Assembly: GCA_940337035.1 (NCBI GenBank)
Contig: OW679203.1
Span: 31,505,495-31,569,494 of the forward strand
DNA: 64,000 nt
Source of the DNA: Agriotes lineatus
Taxonomy: Eukaryota; Arthropoda; Insecta; Coleoptera; Elateridae
Direction: 5' to 3'
Under the pieces are notes generated by a model. The model did no database searches, was not told where the DNA came from, and saw nothing but the letters and a program-made list of their open reading frames with translations. This document shows positions 35,698-46,734 of this stretch, piece after piece. The position numbers and the translations under genes are program-made. Position 1 is the first letter of the stretch. Every line of letters begins with the position of its first letter.

Positions 35698-37217
35698 TGT
35701 AGCCTGACGGGCTGGTTTAATTTAATTTAAATGCTACAATCACCAGCCTGAAAACTGGTTGCCCAAGGTTAGCTCAAAAAGCCAAGATCCAAATAATAAA
35801 CTCAGATAGTAACGTGGAATAGAAACACAGGATAATTTCTTATTATTATATAATAACATTTAACTGGATACATTAAATTAAACTGTATTACAACAACACG
35901 AAACAATAGAATAAAAATAAAATAACTCTTCTAACGGGGCGTTCGTTCCTCGACAGTTGAGCAGTGGCACACTATTGCGGAACAGCCTGTACATCAGTCC
36001 TCTCGTCACGTTGGCAACACGCCGGTCCTAAACAGGTAATTTGGCAGGTTAGTTGACCGCCCGTAATGGCGGACCACAACAATACACTTGGTCTTAAAAT
36101 CGTTCAATAAACAAAACTGCAGTCGAAATCAAACTAAGTTGTGTGCATACCTAGTGCGTCTGGTGGTGAAACTCCCATCGTTCAAGTGGCGGACGATGCG
36201 TTTGATTCGCTTTACTTGCCAACTATTTTGTTTCTCCAGGTGAGTGAATTTTGCTTAACTGTGCACCGTTTCTTGCTGACGAAGGCGGCCGCTGGGTTAC
36301 CCTAGCTCCGCGAGTGCGTGCCTATGGACGGTGGCCTCGGGCTCGTTCGACCGGGACCCCTGGTGCACGCGCATCGGCCTCTGAGGTGCAAAAGTCGCCC
36401 CAGACGCAATTATCGGACCTAATTACGTCTGCGTCGCCGTCCTGGTGCCGGGAAATTTGCTTCGCGGACGGCGTCGTCACCGGCGAGCACGACTTGGCCT
36501 CCCGTGTGCCTAAACTTTGGAGGGCGTCGTCAGCGAGTTCGGAAATACTCTGCTTATGTCCAGGTGTCTGACACCGTTGCTGTTGGACCTGGGGCAGTTC
36601 TCTAGGTCGCTAGGTGCTCGGGAAATAACGTCGGAAAGTAAATAACAATCCAAACGTGCAGGGATTCGAGGAAGTAACGTTGGAAAGTATACCATAACAA
36701 TCCAAACGTGCAGGAGTTCAAAATAATAACGTCGGAAAGTAAATAACAATCCAAACGTGCAGGGAATCGAGGAAGTAACGTTGGAAAGTATAACATAACA
36801 ATCCAAACGTTCGGGGTTCAGGTAGCTGGTCGGGATACCCTCGAAAAGTCCTGGGAGACACTCCTGAGAGTACAGGTGAGGCTAGAAGAGTGGGAAGATC
36901 TAGGAAATTCTCGGAGATGCTCGAAGAGCCCGGAGGCTCTCCTGAGCGGAATCAGGACTGGAAGAGGTTCGGGAAAAATACTAGGAAATTCTGTCTTGTC
37001 TGCGCTCCGAATTCTGCTTTTATACCTGGTGCGAGCGTAATCGGAGGTCGTTGAAGAGGGGATTCGTGCGCAGTGGTGTTAGGACGATCGCTTGCGGTGA
37101 CGTCACGTCGTCCTCTCGGCGCGGAGCTTCGGTCTCTAACGTGGTGCACGACCAGGGTGAACGCGCAAATTAATTTTTAATTTACAGAATCGCGTTCGCG
37201 CTGGGCGTAACGTTACA
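35698..37217 (-). repeat. LTR copy 2 (5' LTR in element orientation)
   Basis: This is collinear with LTR1 at an offset of 3,193 bp. Substitutions noticed: GCATCGG for GCCTCGG (about 36373), CCGTTGC for CCGTCGC (about 36576), AACAATCC for AACAACCC (about 36749) and GGGAGAC for GGGGGAC (about 36855). In minus orientation this LTR drives the element; TATAAAAG is at 37017-37024 and TGACGTCA at 37098-37105. Confidence 0.9.
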
Positions 37218-37221
37218 ATTG

Positions 37222-38750
37222 TTTTAAATTAAACCAACCCTGCTTTGCTTTCTGCATTATAAATGTGCGGTTAGGTCACAATAATTTGTTATTTTTCCCA
37301 TAATTTCGAATATTCTGTACTAGGTTATCCATAAGCTAAATAGGCAACTTGTAGAAACGATTGCGTTCAATAAAAAGGCAGACCAATTAATGTAAACGCC
37401 AGTATATTATCAACTAATTTACACATTCAAATAAATAAATTGGCAGGATGTAGAGGAACCCAACTTATGACACAATTTCAATTATAAAAATATAACACAA
37501 AAGCCAGGCAAATCAAATTGTAGGCAGAAATTATCCTAAATTAATAATTATTACAACACAGTATCATTGACAGTAATACTGCAAACTTACAAACAACTTT
37601 TCCTAAAAATACTGCAGCTTGTTCAGTAATTTCTATACACTTTCGGAAAACGACTTGTAACATGAATAAACAAAATTGCCAGTAATTCTTTCATTTCGGA
37701 GAAAGCTTAACAGCATCCTGCAAAAATGTTGTTATAAACATAGTAAAAAATTTACTGCAACATTTACGGGCAGTTTTTACTAAGTAATTGTAAAAATTGC
37801 AAACTATTTTTAAAAACTGTGTGTGGCCTACGTTGGGTAAATCGGAGTCTACACAATAATTGTTGGAAAATTAAGTCAGTTTTACGTTACTTCGGATTGC
37901 AGTGATCGCAAAGTTAACACACTAATTTCCCCACATGTGCATTAATAACTTTGCTAACGAGTTTAGGAATTCTTACATTAATCAGTAAGTGTGCAAATTT
38001 ACAATAAATATTTTAATTACTTTTCAATAAATTTTTAGCGAAGTTACAGCTTTTCTTTTGGTAAATTGGCAGCAACCGTTTTTAGTAAGATTGCAATTAA
38101 TTGTTATGAAGTCTGCAAAAATTGCACAGCAAATCGACAGTTAGCTTGCTGCAAATATTCAACAATATTGCAATAATTCATTTCTTAAGTCTACAGCAAA
38201 TTTTCAAAATAATTTTGTATAAATGTTTAACTAGTAATACTAAGAAGTGTTTTGGTTATATACAACAAGCCTTCAACGAGTTTTCAAGATTTATTTTGAA
38301 TGATTGCATTCAAAGCAAAGAAGTTTGCAACAATTCCTATGTTTTTATGTTTTGTTAGCTAGTACGTATCTACTAATAAATTTTACCAAATTTTGGGAGA
38401 ATGTTTGAAGCAATTTGAAATATATTTTATTAACCCTCATAATACCCTGTTCTTTTCCTTATGTAAATTACCGTGCAAGATACAAGTGCATTCGAAACAT
38501 TTTAGTTCATAATCTGATGTATTTTTTGCAGCAAAATCTCAGTGTACACCGTCTTTAAATGAAACATAAACATTATTGTCATTTGTAATAAATATTGCTA
38601 AAAATTTACTCTAATACACTTACAACATATTTTTCTTGTTTTAATAGATTAGATAATAAGTTATGTACTTCTCTAAATGCTCCAACCACACAAAATGATG
38701 ACGTATCATGCAGTTTTGTCTAGATATTCCATCTTTCTTCTCGTCATATA
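37222..38750. other. AT-rich DNA with decayed repeat phrases
   Basis: No gene is seen. Phrases such as CAACGAGTTTTCAAGAT (about 38275) recur as CAACGAGTTTGCAAGAT at about 40740, on the other side of the hAT copy. The hAT therefore appears to have inserted into an older repeated sequence. Confidence 0.4.
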
Positions 38751-38753
38751 TTA

Positions 38754-40265
38754 CAGTGTTGGGTAAGTTACTCTAAAAAAGTAACTAAGTAAGTTAATCA
38801 GTTACTCGGCAAAAAAGTGACTGAGTAAGTTACTAAGTTACAGAAATATAAAAGTAACTTGAATAAGTTACTAAGTTACCATAAAGTAACTCGTTATTTT
38901 TTAAGTTACCTCTTTTTATGAGAGGCTACTATTCTACAAGCAATTACTATCAACTTAATATCAACAGAAACACATATTTATAAACAATTGTTTATTAGCA
39001 AATCTTCTATAGGGTTTTATCTTTGTTACTAGTAAATTAGATTCCTAGTTCTACATTTCTGTCTGGTTGCTTACGTATAAAATTTATTGGTTTTTAATAA
39101 TAACTGCATTTCAAAATTTGTATCAGTTAATTTTGTACGTTTGAAGTGGAGCACTGGAATGGAGGGCAGTATTATATTTAATAAATATTTTCCTAATCGT
39201 TGGAAATTTATATAAAGTTGTTAAATTAGATGAATCGCACTTCATATATGTTTCAGTTTCGTCCATATTTTTGAGCGCTTTACTGCTTTGAAGAAAAAAA
39301 ATGCTGTTCTCCTTTGTCTCCATCATTATTTTGTGGACTGGGAAGTGGACAAACTGATGAAGTAGAAGCCCGATTTTTTACTTCATTTTCTAATAATGTA
39401 ACAGCGTTTTGTGTCTTCTCTGCATCACATATCCACTCAAATGTAAGCCAAGGATGAGTAACCGCCGCCAGAGTGTAGTCAGAATTGTTGCGAATTTCTG
39501 TGAATCTAAAATAAAAATTGGAAACAACAGTCAATATTTTTGTTAATGCATTCCTGAAGAATCACTTTTCCAATGTGTTGAACATGCAATTTTGTCGTGT
39601 AGTTGACAATTTTTTTTATTTTTTACTATACTGTAAAATATAAATAACCATTATACATTATAGACCTAACTTGAAAATAAATGAATCTGTTATTAATTCA
39701 TCTAGTTTAAATTTAAACTGCACTATCCTATAGCAGCTACATCGCGTATTGGGTTACTTATTTAAATTTTTTGTTAAAATATTGTTTCGTTATTATTGAA
39801 ATATAGAGATGGTGAATGTGCGCACAGGCGTTAGGAATGTACTTCCCAGTAATCCACATACCTGCTCAGAGAGCTTCTAGTTGTTAAAGGATTAAAGATT
39901 ACTGAAAAAAGCTGTCGTCACCCAAATAGGATCCGTCAAATATTATTTATTATCGACTAAGTACAAGAAGGTATTCCTGTGGTTGGTATTAGCATTTGCG
40001 TACTAAAGCATTCGAAATTTCCACAAATTCTTCAGGTATAATTTCTTAAATACTACTCATTAAAAACCGAACATTTTAAAATATTTTACATTTGTAGCAT
40101 GAAAATGTAACCTGTCATATTCAGTTACTTAAGTTACTAAATAATTGTAACGTGTTATAGTTACAATTACTGAATACACAAAAGTAATTAAGTTACTATT
40201 AAGTTACTGAAAAGTAACTAGTTACCAGTAACGAATTACTTTTACTTAGTTACTACCCAACACTG
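38754..40265 (-). mobile_element. hAT deletion derivative
   Basis: The termini are CAGTGTTGGGTAAGTTACT at 38754 and, inverted, AGTTACTACCCAACACTG ending at 40265. This is the CAGTGTTGGG type common in animal hAT elements. Subterminal zones of about 130-150 bp at both ends are packed with AAGTTACT/AGTAACTT words, likely transposase-binding repeats. Flanking DNA reads CATATATTA on the left and CATATATAT on the right, a possible but imperfect 8 bp target duplication. The interior retains only the C-terminal part of a transposase on the minus strand. Confidence 0.8.
39123..39534 (-). pseudogene. hAT transposase C-terminal remnant
   Basis: Two overlapping minus frames carry the end of a hAT transposase. 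The first (39280-39534) includes DYTLAAVTHPWLTFEWICDA and a following KEEV-like region (LLENEVKN). The second (39123-39326) includes FPTIRKIFIKYNTALHSSAP, the start of the hAT dimerisation region, which normally continues with VERLFS and is lost here. The frames are split by a slip in a run of eight T (minus) at about 39296. BED finger and catalytic regions are absent. The peptide lies inside matching hAT termini, so assignment is secure, but it is non-functional. Confidence 0.75.
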
Positions 40266-41160
40266 CATATATATGACACTTACGCAGAAACAATTGTAAA
40301 TTTCTGAACTTTATGTAATCAAGAACAATATTTTCTCTTACTAGCTACTTGCCAAGCTCCATCAAAAATTTTCTTGTCGCATCTAAGCCCCCCTTTTTGA
40401 ATTCCAAATTCAACAACAAATTCTACGAGTTTATAACAGCTATATCAATCACATGGCAAAACAAGGCCATAGGCTGTGACTTGCGGTAACAGTAATACGA
40501 AATATTTTCTCGAAATAAAGCCAGGAGTACAAGAATTATACTGCATAGTTACTACGTGTTTGATGAAGAGCTCCCTGAAACTTGCTGAAAATTTATTACA
40601 GACGTATAAACCCCCATATACCATGAGCTGTGCAAAGCGAAAAATACCACCAACGGTGTGCTGACAATTGAGAATAATAAATTACAATTAATTGTTTAGC
40701 TCATTTATAACAGAATTTTAGCAAGTTTCTTGCAAATCATCAACGAGTTTGCAAGATAGTTTTTAAAATGTTTCAACAAGTAAAACATTCAACTAATTTG
40801 TGAAACTTTTCAGCTTTTAAACACATTCTAAACATTTTTAAGAAGCTTTGAGTGATGTTTGTTCTTCAAGCCTATTGGTTTACAGCAATTTTTTAACAAG
40901 TTTGCAATTCATTAATAGTAAACGTCAGAAAAATTTGTAACAATTATACCAAACAGCAACAAGGCCAAATATGCCTAAGTATCCTCGTTCTCAAGGTACT
41001 CAAACAACACAAGCCACCTAAAAGCATAGCCATCGCTTGGACTCTTGCTCGAGTTCACAAGGTGCAAGGCACATTAAGCCAGAGAATGCTGGGTGTTCAT
41101 CCACAAATACTACGTGGTCTAAACCAAATTTCTATGTTAAGAAGAATAATTCTAGTAACC
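40266..41160. other. AT-rich DNA with repeat phrases
   Basis: No gene is recognised. AGCAAGTTT/GAGTTTGCAAG phrases suggest an old repeat family that continues into satellite C. Confidence 0.4.
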
Positions 41161-42864
41161 GCAAAAGCATCAAACAGTATACGACAGATAAGTTTTTTAA
41201 AGATAGTATTCAATACATTTTCTAGCAAGTTTGCTATGCCGCTTAGTAGTTTCAGTAGTTTTCAGATCTAGCTTTAGACCTAAACTTTATTCAGTAGTTA
41301 AACAGTCTGCGTATGACATAAGCAATAGTTGAAACGTTGAAAGTTAAATGTGTAATTTTATGTAGCTGCTCTCCAAGTGTTAGTACGATTGTTTCCTTCC
41401 TCCTCTCGTTAGAGGTTATTTTATTCTAACCCGTAACCCTCATTTCGTTAATTTAGTTATAATTACCACTGTATCTGCCGGTGAATCAGTAGGTGAACTA
41501 GGCGACCGACACTCTTAGAGCACCTTGAAATAATCTTTATTGCCCAGCTTGAACCCGTATAATAATTGTGTTTTCCAACATGAGCTACATATACATTTTT
41601 AAAGATAGTATTCAATACACTTTTTACCAAATTTGCTGTGCAGCTTAGTAGTTTCAGTAGTTTTCAGATCTAGCTTTAGACCTAACCTTTATTTAATAGT
41701 TGAACACTCTGCATATGACATACGCAATAGTTTAAAGTTAAAAGTGTAGCTTCTGCCAACTACTCTCCAAGTGTTTCCTTTCTCCCCTCGTTAATGGTTA
41801 CTTAATTCTTCCGTCAACCACAATTTCGTTAATTTAGTTATAGTTACCAATGTATCTGCGGGTCAATTAGTATATGAACTATGCCACCGACGCTCTTAGA
41901 GCACCGTGAAATAGCCTTTATTGCCCAGCTTGAACCCGTATAATAACTGTGTATACCCTGCTTTATCGAACATGTATTGAATACTTTGTTGAGCAAGTTT
42001 ACTGTGCACTTTCAATATCTAGTTTTGGACCTAAACTCTATTTAGCGGTTGAACACTGCGTATGACATAAGCAATAATTAAAGTTAACGTGTAGCTTCTT
42101 CCAACTACTCTCCAACTGTTAGAACGATTGTTTCTTTCCTCCTTTCCTCATTCCTCGTTAGTGGTTACTTTATTCTAACCCGTGAATCCTACTTTTGTTG
42201 AATTAGGTGTAGTTATCAATGTGCCTGTGAACAAATTCGTGCGTGAACTCTGTGACTAAAGTTGGTTGAACACTCTGCCTTTATGAGATAAACAATAGTT
42301 AATCAAGGTTAGTATTTTCCATCTGTTCTCCGAGTGTTGGTTCCTTTCCTCTTTTCTCGTTAGTGGTTGCTTTATTTTAACTCGTAAACCCTACTTTTTT
42401 ATAAGTAGTTGTAGTTATCAATGTACCTGTGGACAAATTAGTGAGTGAACTTTGAGACCAAAGCTCTCAGAGCAGTGTAAAACTGCTTTAATGGCCCAAC
42501 TTGAACCCGTATAATCATTGTCTAGACTTTGTTTTGTCCAATATTGGTTGCACATTTATTTCTTAATGATAGTATGCAGTAGAGTTTTCAGCAAATTTAC
42601 TGCCTAGCTTAGTATTTTCAGCAGTTTTCAAATGTAATTTTCATTTTATTAAGCGGTTGATCACACTGCGCAGAAAACAAACGCAATAGCTAATAAAGTT
42701 TAGTTTGTTCCAGCTACTATCCAAATGTTAGTACGTTACCGTCTTTCCTCTTCTCGTTAGTGGTTTCGTTGTTCTAATCCAAGAACCCTACCTAGTTATA
42801 GTTATCAATGTACATGTCGACGAATTAGTGTGAACTCTGCCTTTAGGGTTCAATTGGTACCCAT
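41160..42864. repeat. Satellite C, units of about 400 bp
   Basis: Degenerate tandem units carry, in order: GATAGTATTCAATAC, AGCAAGTTTGCTGTGC, TTTCAGTAGTTTTCAGATC, GCGTATGACATAAGCAATAG, CTCTCCAAGTGTTAGTACGA, CTCGTTAGTGGTTACTTTATTC, GTTAATTTAGTTATAGTTA and GCCCAGCTTGAACCCGTATAAT. Unit starts are at about 41202, 41603, 41972 and 42573, with one shortened unit between the last two. The first spacing is 402 bp. The array is interrupted at 42865 by a LINE and resumes at 44928. Confidence 0.8.
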
Positions 42865-42869
42865 ATGAT

Positions 42870-44922
42870 AGATAGATAGATAGATGTCTTTATTCAAATA
42901 CATAGTATTTAAGTCAACAATCTAATATACAGGCTAATTGCTAGTTATGTGTAGGTACATATATTCTCATGCTAACTACAGAGTATATTGCTAACTATAT
43001 CTATTTAAAAGAAATCTATTGTAAAAAATTCATTTGTTGAATAAATAGGGTTTTCCTGGAGGTACTTTGTGAGCTTTTGTTGTAGGAGTTTTGTTGATAA
43101 ATTTTTCCATGACTGGGGTAGCTTGTTATACAGTTGAAGTCCAAGATGTAGTTGTTGTCCGGTGTTCAATCTCGTCCATGGAATAGTGAGATTATCACCT
43201 GTTCGGATGTTATGTTGGTGAGCCATGGCTCTGGTTGATAGATTTTGGGTATTTTCTTTCACTTGGGTTATCTTCTTTATTATTAGTATTGATGGTAGTG
43301 TCAATATTCCAAGGTCTTTAAAAGTTGGCCTTGCATGTTGTTGGTTGGATAGTCCTTGTATTGCTCTGACTGCTTTTTTTTGAAGGATTAAAATATCGTG
43401 TGCATGTGGCGAGCTTCCCCATACTTCAATTGCATATATCATAACCGAGTGGAATAGCGCATAGTAGGTGTGGATAGCCGCTTGTGTGCTTATGATTCGG
43501 CGAATTCGTCTAATGGCAAATATTGCTTTGCTGAGTTTTTTGGATATCTCCTGTATATGTACTTTCCATGTAAGTCGCGTATCTAAATAGACGCCTAGGA
43601 ATTTAGCTTCACCTAGTTCAATAAATCTTCGAGATGCTGAAAAAGTCATGGTAATAGTTTTATCTTGATTCAGGGATAGCTTGTTGGCAGCAAACCAATT
43701 CGATGCTTTATCGGAAGCGGTTTTTAGTTTTGCTGTTAATTCTTCGTTTTTTGATCGTACAGCAAGTGTAGTGTCGTCTGCAAATATAACACTGTAACAA
43801 TCGATATTTTGGGGTAGATCATTTATATATATAATGAAGCAGATTGGTCCTAGGATTGACCCTTGTGGGATGCCATTTTTGATTAGTGTTTGTTCACTAA
43901 TTGAGCTTAGAGTGTGAACTTGTTGTTTTCTGTTTTCCAGATATGACGTCATCAGTTTTAAGGCAGTGCCTCTAACACCATAATGATCCAATTTATTCAG
44001 AAATATATCGTGAGACATACAGTCAAAGGCTTTAGTTAAATCACAGTACTGGACTAGGCATTCTTCATGTTCTTCAAAGGCATTGATTACATAGGTTATA
44101 AGAGACATTATTGCTTCTGTAGTGTTTTTCTTGGCCCGGAAACCAAATTGGGCTTTTGTAAAGAGATTATTCTTGTTGAAATAATCTGTTAATTGTTCGG
44201 CAATTGCATATTCAACAACTTTAGATATAGCTGGCAGAATAGATATCGGTCTGTAATTATTTGTGTTGGTACAGTCTCCTTTCTTTAATACAGGGATAAC
44301 TTTGGCTACTTTGAGTTTTTCTGGAAAAGTTCCTTCACTGATTACTGCATTTATGATATTAGTCAATGGGTGTGCTATTGACACAGCCACATCTTTAAGT
44401 ATTTGTGTGTCTATGTCGTAAATATCTTTTGTACGCTTACTTTTCATTTGACCTAGATATCTATATACATCACTTTCATTTACAGGAGCAAGGAACATAG
44501 AGTGACTGTATTGCACTTTATTTTTCTGAACTAGTTTCTCTGCTGTGTCACTGGGTGGTGGTATTGTTTGTTGAAGATTTGTAGCTACATTGGTAAAAAA
44601 TAAGTTGAATTCATCTGCTGACGGTGGGTTTATTGGGTTACTAGGTTTGCTTCTTCCTAGTTCTTCATTGATCGTCTTCCAGATAGTTTTTTGTTTATTA
44701 CTGGAGTTTGTGATTGATTTTAAAGTTTGAGTGCGCTTTTTGTTTTCCACCTCATTTAGATATAACTTTTTGTAGTTTAGGTAAGTGGTTTTTATTTCTT
44801 CATCATTTGTGTTTGAATAGATGTCATAAATCCATGCTAAAGTTTCTTTCATTTGTTTGATGTCATCTGTTAGAAGTTTACTTTTTGTTTTATTTTGTTT
44901 AATTTTCAGTTTATTTTTTGGG
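42870..44922 (-). mobile_element. 5'-truncated Jockey/CR1-group LINE
   Basis: The element lies on the minus strand inside satellite C. ATGAT flanks it at 42865-42869 and 44923-44927, and the interrupted satellite phrase (CCCATATGAT then ATCATTGTGTAGACC) can be matched to intact units. The 3' end has AATAAA followed by an (ATCT)n tail, seen as GATA repeats at 42870-42883. The 5' part, including any endonuclease and ORF1, is missing. Confidence 0.85.
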
Positions 44923-44930
44923 ATGATCAT
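43005..44930 (-). CDS. LINE reverse transcriptase, uninterrupted ORF
   Basis: This 641-codon frame encodes the reverse transcriptase domain and C-terminal region of a non-LTR retrotransposon of the Jockey/CR1 group, resembling proteins annotated as RNA-directed DNA polymerase from transposon BS. Motifs in order: NYRPIS (225-230), QFGFR (261-265), DLTKAFD with a catalytic Asp (297-303), GIPQGSILGP (353-362) and FADD with the other catalytic Asps (383-386). A thumb and a C-terminal part with YAIEVWG follow. No APE endonuclease precedes it. The first ATG lies in flanking satellite DNA beyond the element, so the start is accidental. The intact frame suggests a fairly young, 5'-truncated copy. Expression is doubtful because no promoter came with it. 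Confidence 0.85.
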   Translation of the reverse strand: MIIPKNKLKIKQNKTKSKLLTDDIKQMKETLAWIYDIYSNTNDEEIKTTYLNYKKLYLNEVENKKRTQTLKSITNSSNKQKTIWKTINEELGRSKPSNPINPPSADEFNLFFTNVATNLQQTIPPPSDTAEKLVQKNKVQYSHSMFLAPVNESDVYRYLGQMKSKRTKDIYDIDTQILKDVAVSIAHPLTNIINAVISEGTFPEKLKVAKVIPVLKKGDCTNTNNYRPISILPAISKVVEYAIAEQLTDYFNKNNLFTKAQFGFRAKKNTTEAIMSLITYVINAFEEHEECLVQYCDLTKAFDCMSHDIFLNKLDHYGVRGTALKLMTSYLENRKQQVHTLSSISEQTLIKNGIPQGSILGPICFIIYINDLPQNIDCYSVIFADDTTLAVRSKNEELTAKLKTASDKASNWFAANKLSLNQDKTITMTFSASRRFIELGEAKFLGVYLDTRLTWKVHIQEISKKLSKAIFAIRRIRRIISTQAAIHTYYALFHSVMIYAIEVWGSSPHAHDILILQKKAVRAIQGLSNQQHARPTFKDLGILTLPSILIIKKITQVKENTQNLSTRAMAHQHNIRTGDNLTIPWTRLNTGQQLHLGLQLYNKLPQSWKNLSTKLLQQKLTKYLQENPIYSTNEFFTIDFF

Positions 44931-45065
44931 TGTGTAGACCTTGCTTTACCCTACGTAAGCTACACAATTTCTAAAAATACATTTTTAACAAGCTATCGTT
45001 AGTACATTTTGCAATAAATTTATTAATTTGTTTATAAACGTTTTTAGCAAGTTACTTTTCTTCAA
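44928..45065. repeat. Satellite C, continuation beyond the LINE
   Basis: ATTGTGTAGACCTTGCTTTACC continues the satellite unit broken at 42865. It matches ATTGTCTAGACTTTGTTTTG at about 42517 and ATTGTGTTTTCCAACATGAG at about 41567. The array then fades into AT-rich DNA. Confidence 0.65.
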
Positions 45066-46085
45066 AGTGTTCACAAGTCTTTAGGCACCTTCGTGCCAAA
45101 TAAAAGATGTCAAAAGCAAGAATATTTCTTAAGTCTCAGCTTTATAGTGTTTCGTATTTATGGCGATTTTCCATTTCTGATTTGTCTTTGTCGCGCCACA
45201 AAGAAGTTTCAGAAATTATCTTGTCTTTGTCAAATTGCCATGTCACACATATTTCTTTATTCAATTATAACCGGTCAGAAGAGCTTAGAATTAGTTACTA
45301 CAATGAATATGCATTTAGCTTTCTGTGTTAAAATCCTAAAACTGGCATTTAAATGTTAATGACTTGCAGGCTTGCATTTCTAGTTTCAACAAGCAGCAAA
45401 TACAAATCGATTGGGAAAAGCAGCTAGTAATTATAATTTCCCTATCCGCGCTTACTTTCACGGAAATTACCAGTCGCACACAAGCTTTCCAATCAGATTT
45501 TTTTATAAGTGGCGCTGCGATTCAACCTGCTTTATCTCCATAGGTCGGTAATTTGCAAAATCCCACATATGGAGGCAAGGTAGAACCAGTTTCCCGGGAT
45601 TCCCTTGTTACCGCAGAGGCAACTGCCCAAAACTACCTGTTCGCAGTGTTGCCAGATCGCTATTTAAAAGTGTTTCAATGTTGCCAAGAAAATTCTTCAT
45701 ATTTCTTCGGTTTAAATTTTAAATGCAGAAGAAATAGTTCAACAAGTTCACAAGTGTAATTTTTTAGCATAAAAAGCAATGAAAAAATGTTACTTATGTT
45801 TATGCCAAATATGACCATCAAAAGTGATAGATTTTATAACAGAAATGCCCGATTACGAGGCACCCATAATAGATCATAATAGATCAAGTTCACCATGAAA
45901 ATCACACTTGCAGGAAACAAATGTTTGTTGTTTTCTACTTTGGTAGTTCAAATTTAGTTTTGAAAATTGCAACAGTTATTATACAAGTTAATTTTGAAGT
46001 AAGTGTGGTGCAGAAAAAATTAATTTACCCGGGGAAAATGATTTACTACTATTTTACAAGTTCCCTATTTCCCAAATTTACAGTT
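45066..46085. other. No gene seen
   Basis: Several short overlapping frames (up to 88 codons) show no recognisable motif. No repeat unit is identified. Confidence 0.45.
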
Positions 46086-46089
46086 ACCA

Positions 46090-46731
46090 AAACAAACATA
46101 ACCGCCGTGCGAAGAATAATTCTGGAGGATAAACGAGTCACATATAGAATTATTAGGAGCACCTTAGGCATTGGCATGACTGCAATAAATAAGATTTTAT
46201 ATAATTATTTTGATATAAGATACCACACAGGTTAACAGAAGCACAAAAAGGACAGCGTGTGAAATGGTGTGTGAAAACTTTTAAGAAATATGATGAAGGT
46301 AGCGGCAGTCTACACAATGGGTGTTTCCAACAGATCCTAATCCAGTTATAGTAAAGCGATCTGGAAGTGTTGATAAGAAAGTGATTGCTTGCTTCTTTTC
46401 AAAATTAGGACCTGTCACAACTGTCGTCCTTGACAGACGTTATTCAAAAAGTTTGTTTACGGCGCTCAAGAAGTGAGATCGTTCTGCACCATGACAATGC
46501 TTCAAGTAAAAGAATTTTTAGAGACTTTCGAGCTAAGTCATCTCCCGATTATTTTCTATTTTCTCGATTAAAGGATAAAATGCGTGGTGTGCGATTTGGA
46601 GCTCCCGAAGGTGCATTAAAAAGCTTCAAAAACCTTGTTTCTCAAGTGACTCAAAAAAGTAGCATTTATGTTTTGAAAATTGGTTTTAGCGAGTTTGAGG
46701 GCCAATATTTTGAAAAAACAACAATTAAGTA
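46090..46731 (+). pseudogene. mariner transposase pseudogene
   Basis: Pieces of a mariner (Tc1/mariner, DD34D) transposase follow one another in several frames. The helix-turn-helix part reads AVRRIILEDKRVTYRII...LGIGMTAINKIL. A frameshift then gives LTEAQKGQRVKWC, and later VFPTDPNPVIVKRSGSVDKK and ACFFSKLGPVTTVVL. A deletion joins this to VLHHDNAS, which carries the second catalytic Asp. SPDYFLFSRLKDKMRG follows with the third Asp position, then FGAPEGALKSFKNLVSQV and a terminal GQYFEK. The segment normally carrying the first Asp (GDESW) is deleted. Terminal inverted repeats were not found. It is an old, inactive copy. Confidence 0.8.
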
Positions 46732-46734
46732 AAA

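Larger units (their letters stand above)
32505..37217 (-). mobile_element. Complete non-autonomous LTR retrotransposon
   Basis: Two direct repeats of exactly 1,520 bp (32505-34024 and 35698-37217) start TGTAGCC and end GTTACA on the plus strand. They flank 1,673 bp of internal DNA. ATTG occurs immediately outside both ends (32501-32504, 37218-37221) as a 4 bp target duplication, a size common in Ty3/gypsy elements. I counted four substitutions between the LTRs (about 99.7% identity), so insertion was recent. Minus orientation is inferred from a purine-rich tract next to the LTR1 end (minus GAGGGGAGGATCATG) and a TATAAAAG box on the minus strand of the LTR. No gag, protease, RT or integrase frame is present internally, so mobility would need proteins from another element. 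Confidence 0.9.
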
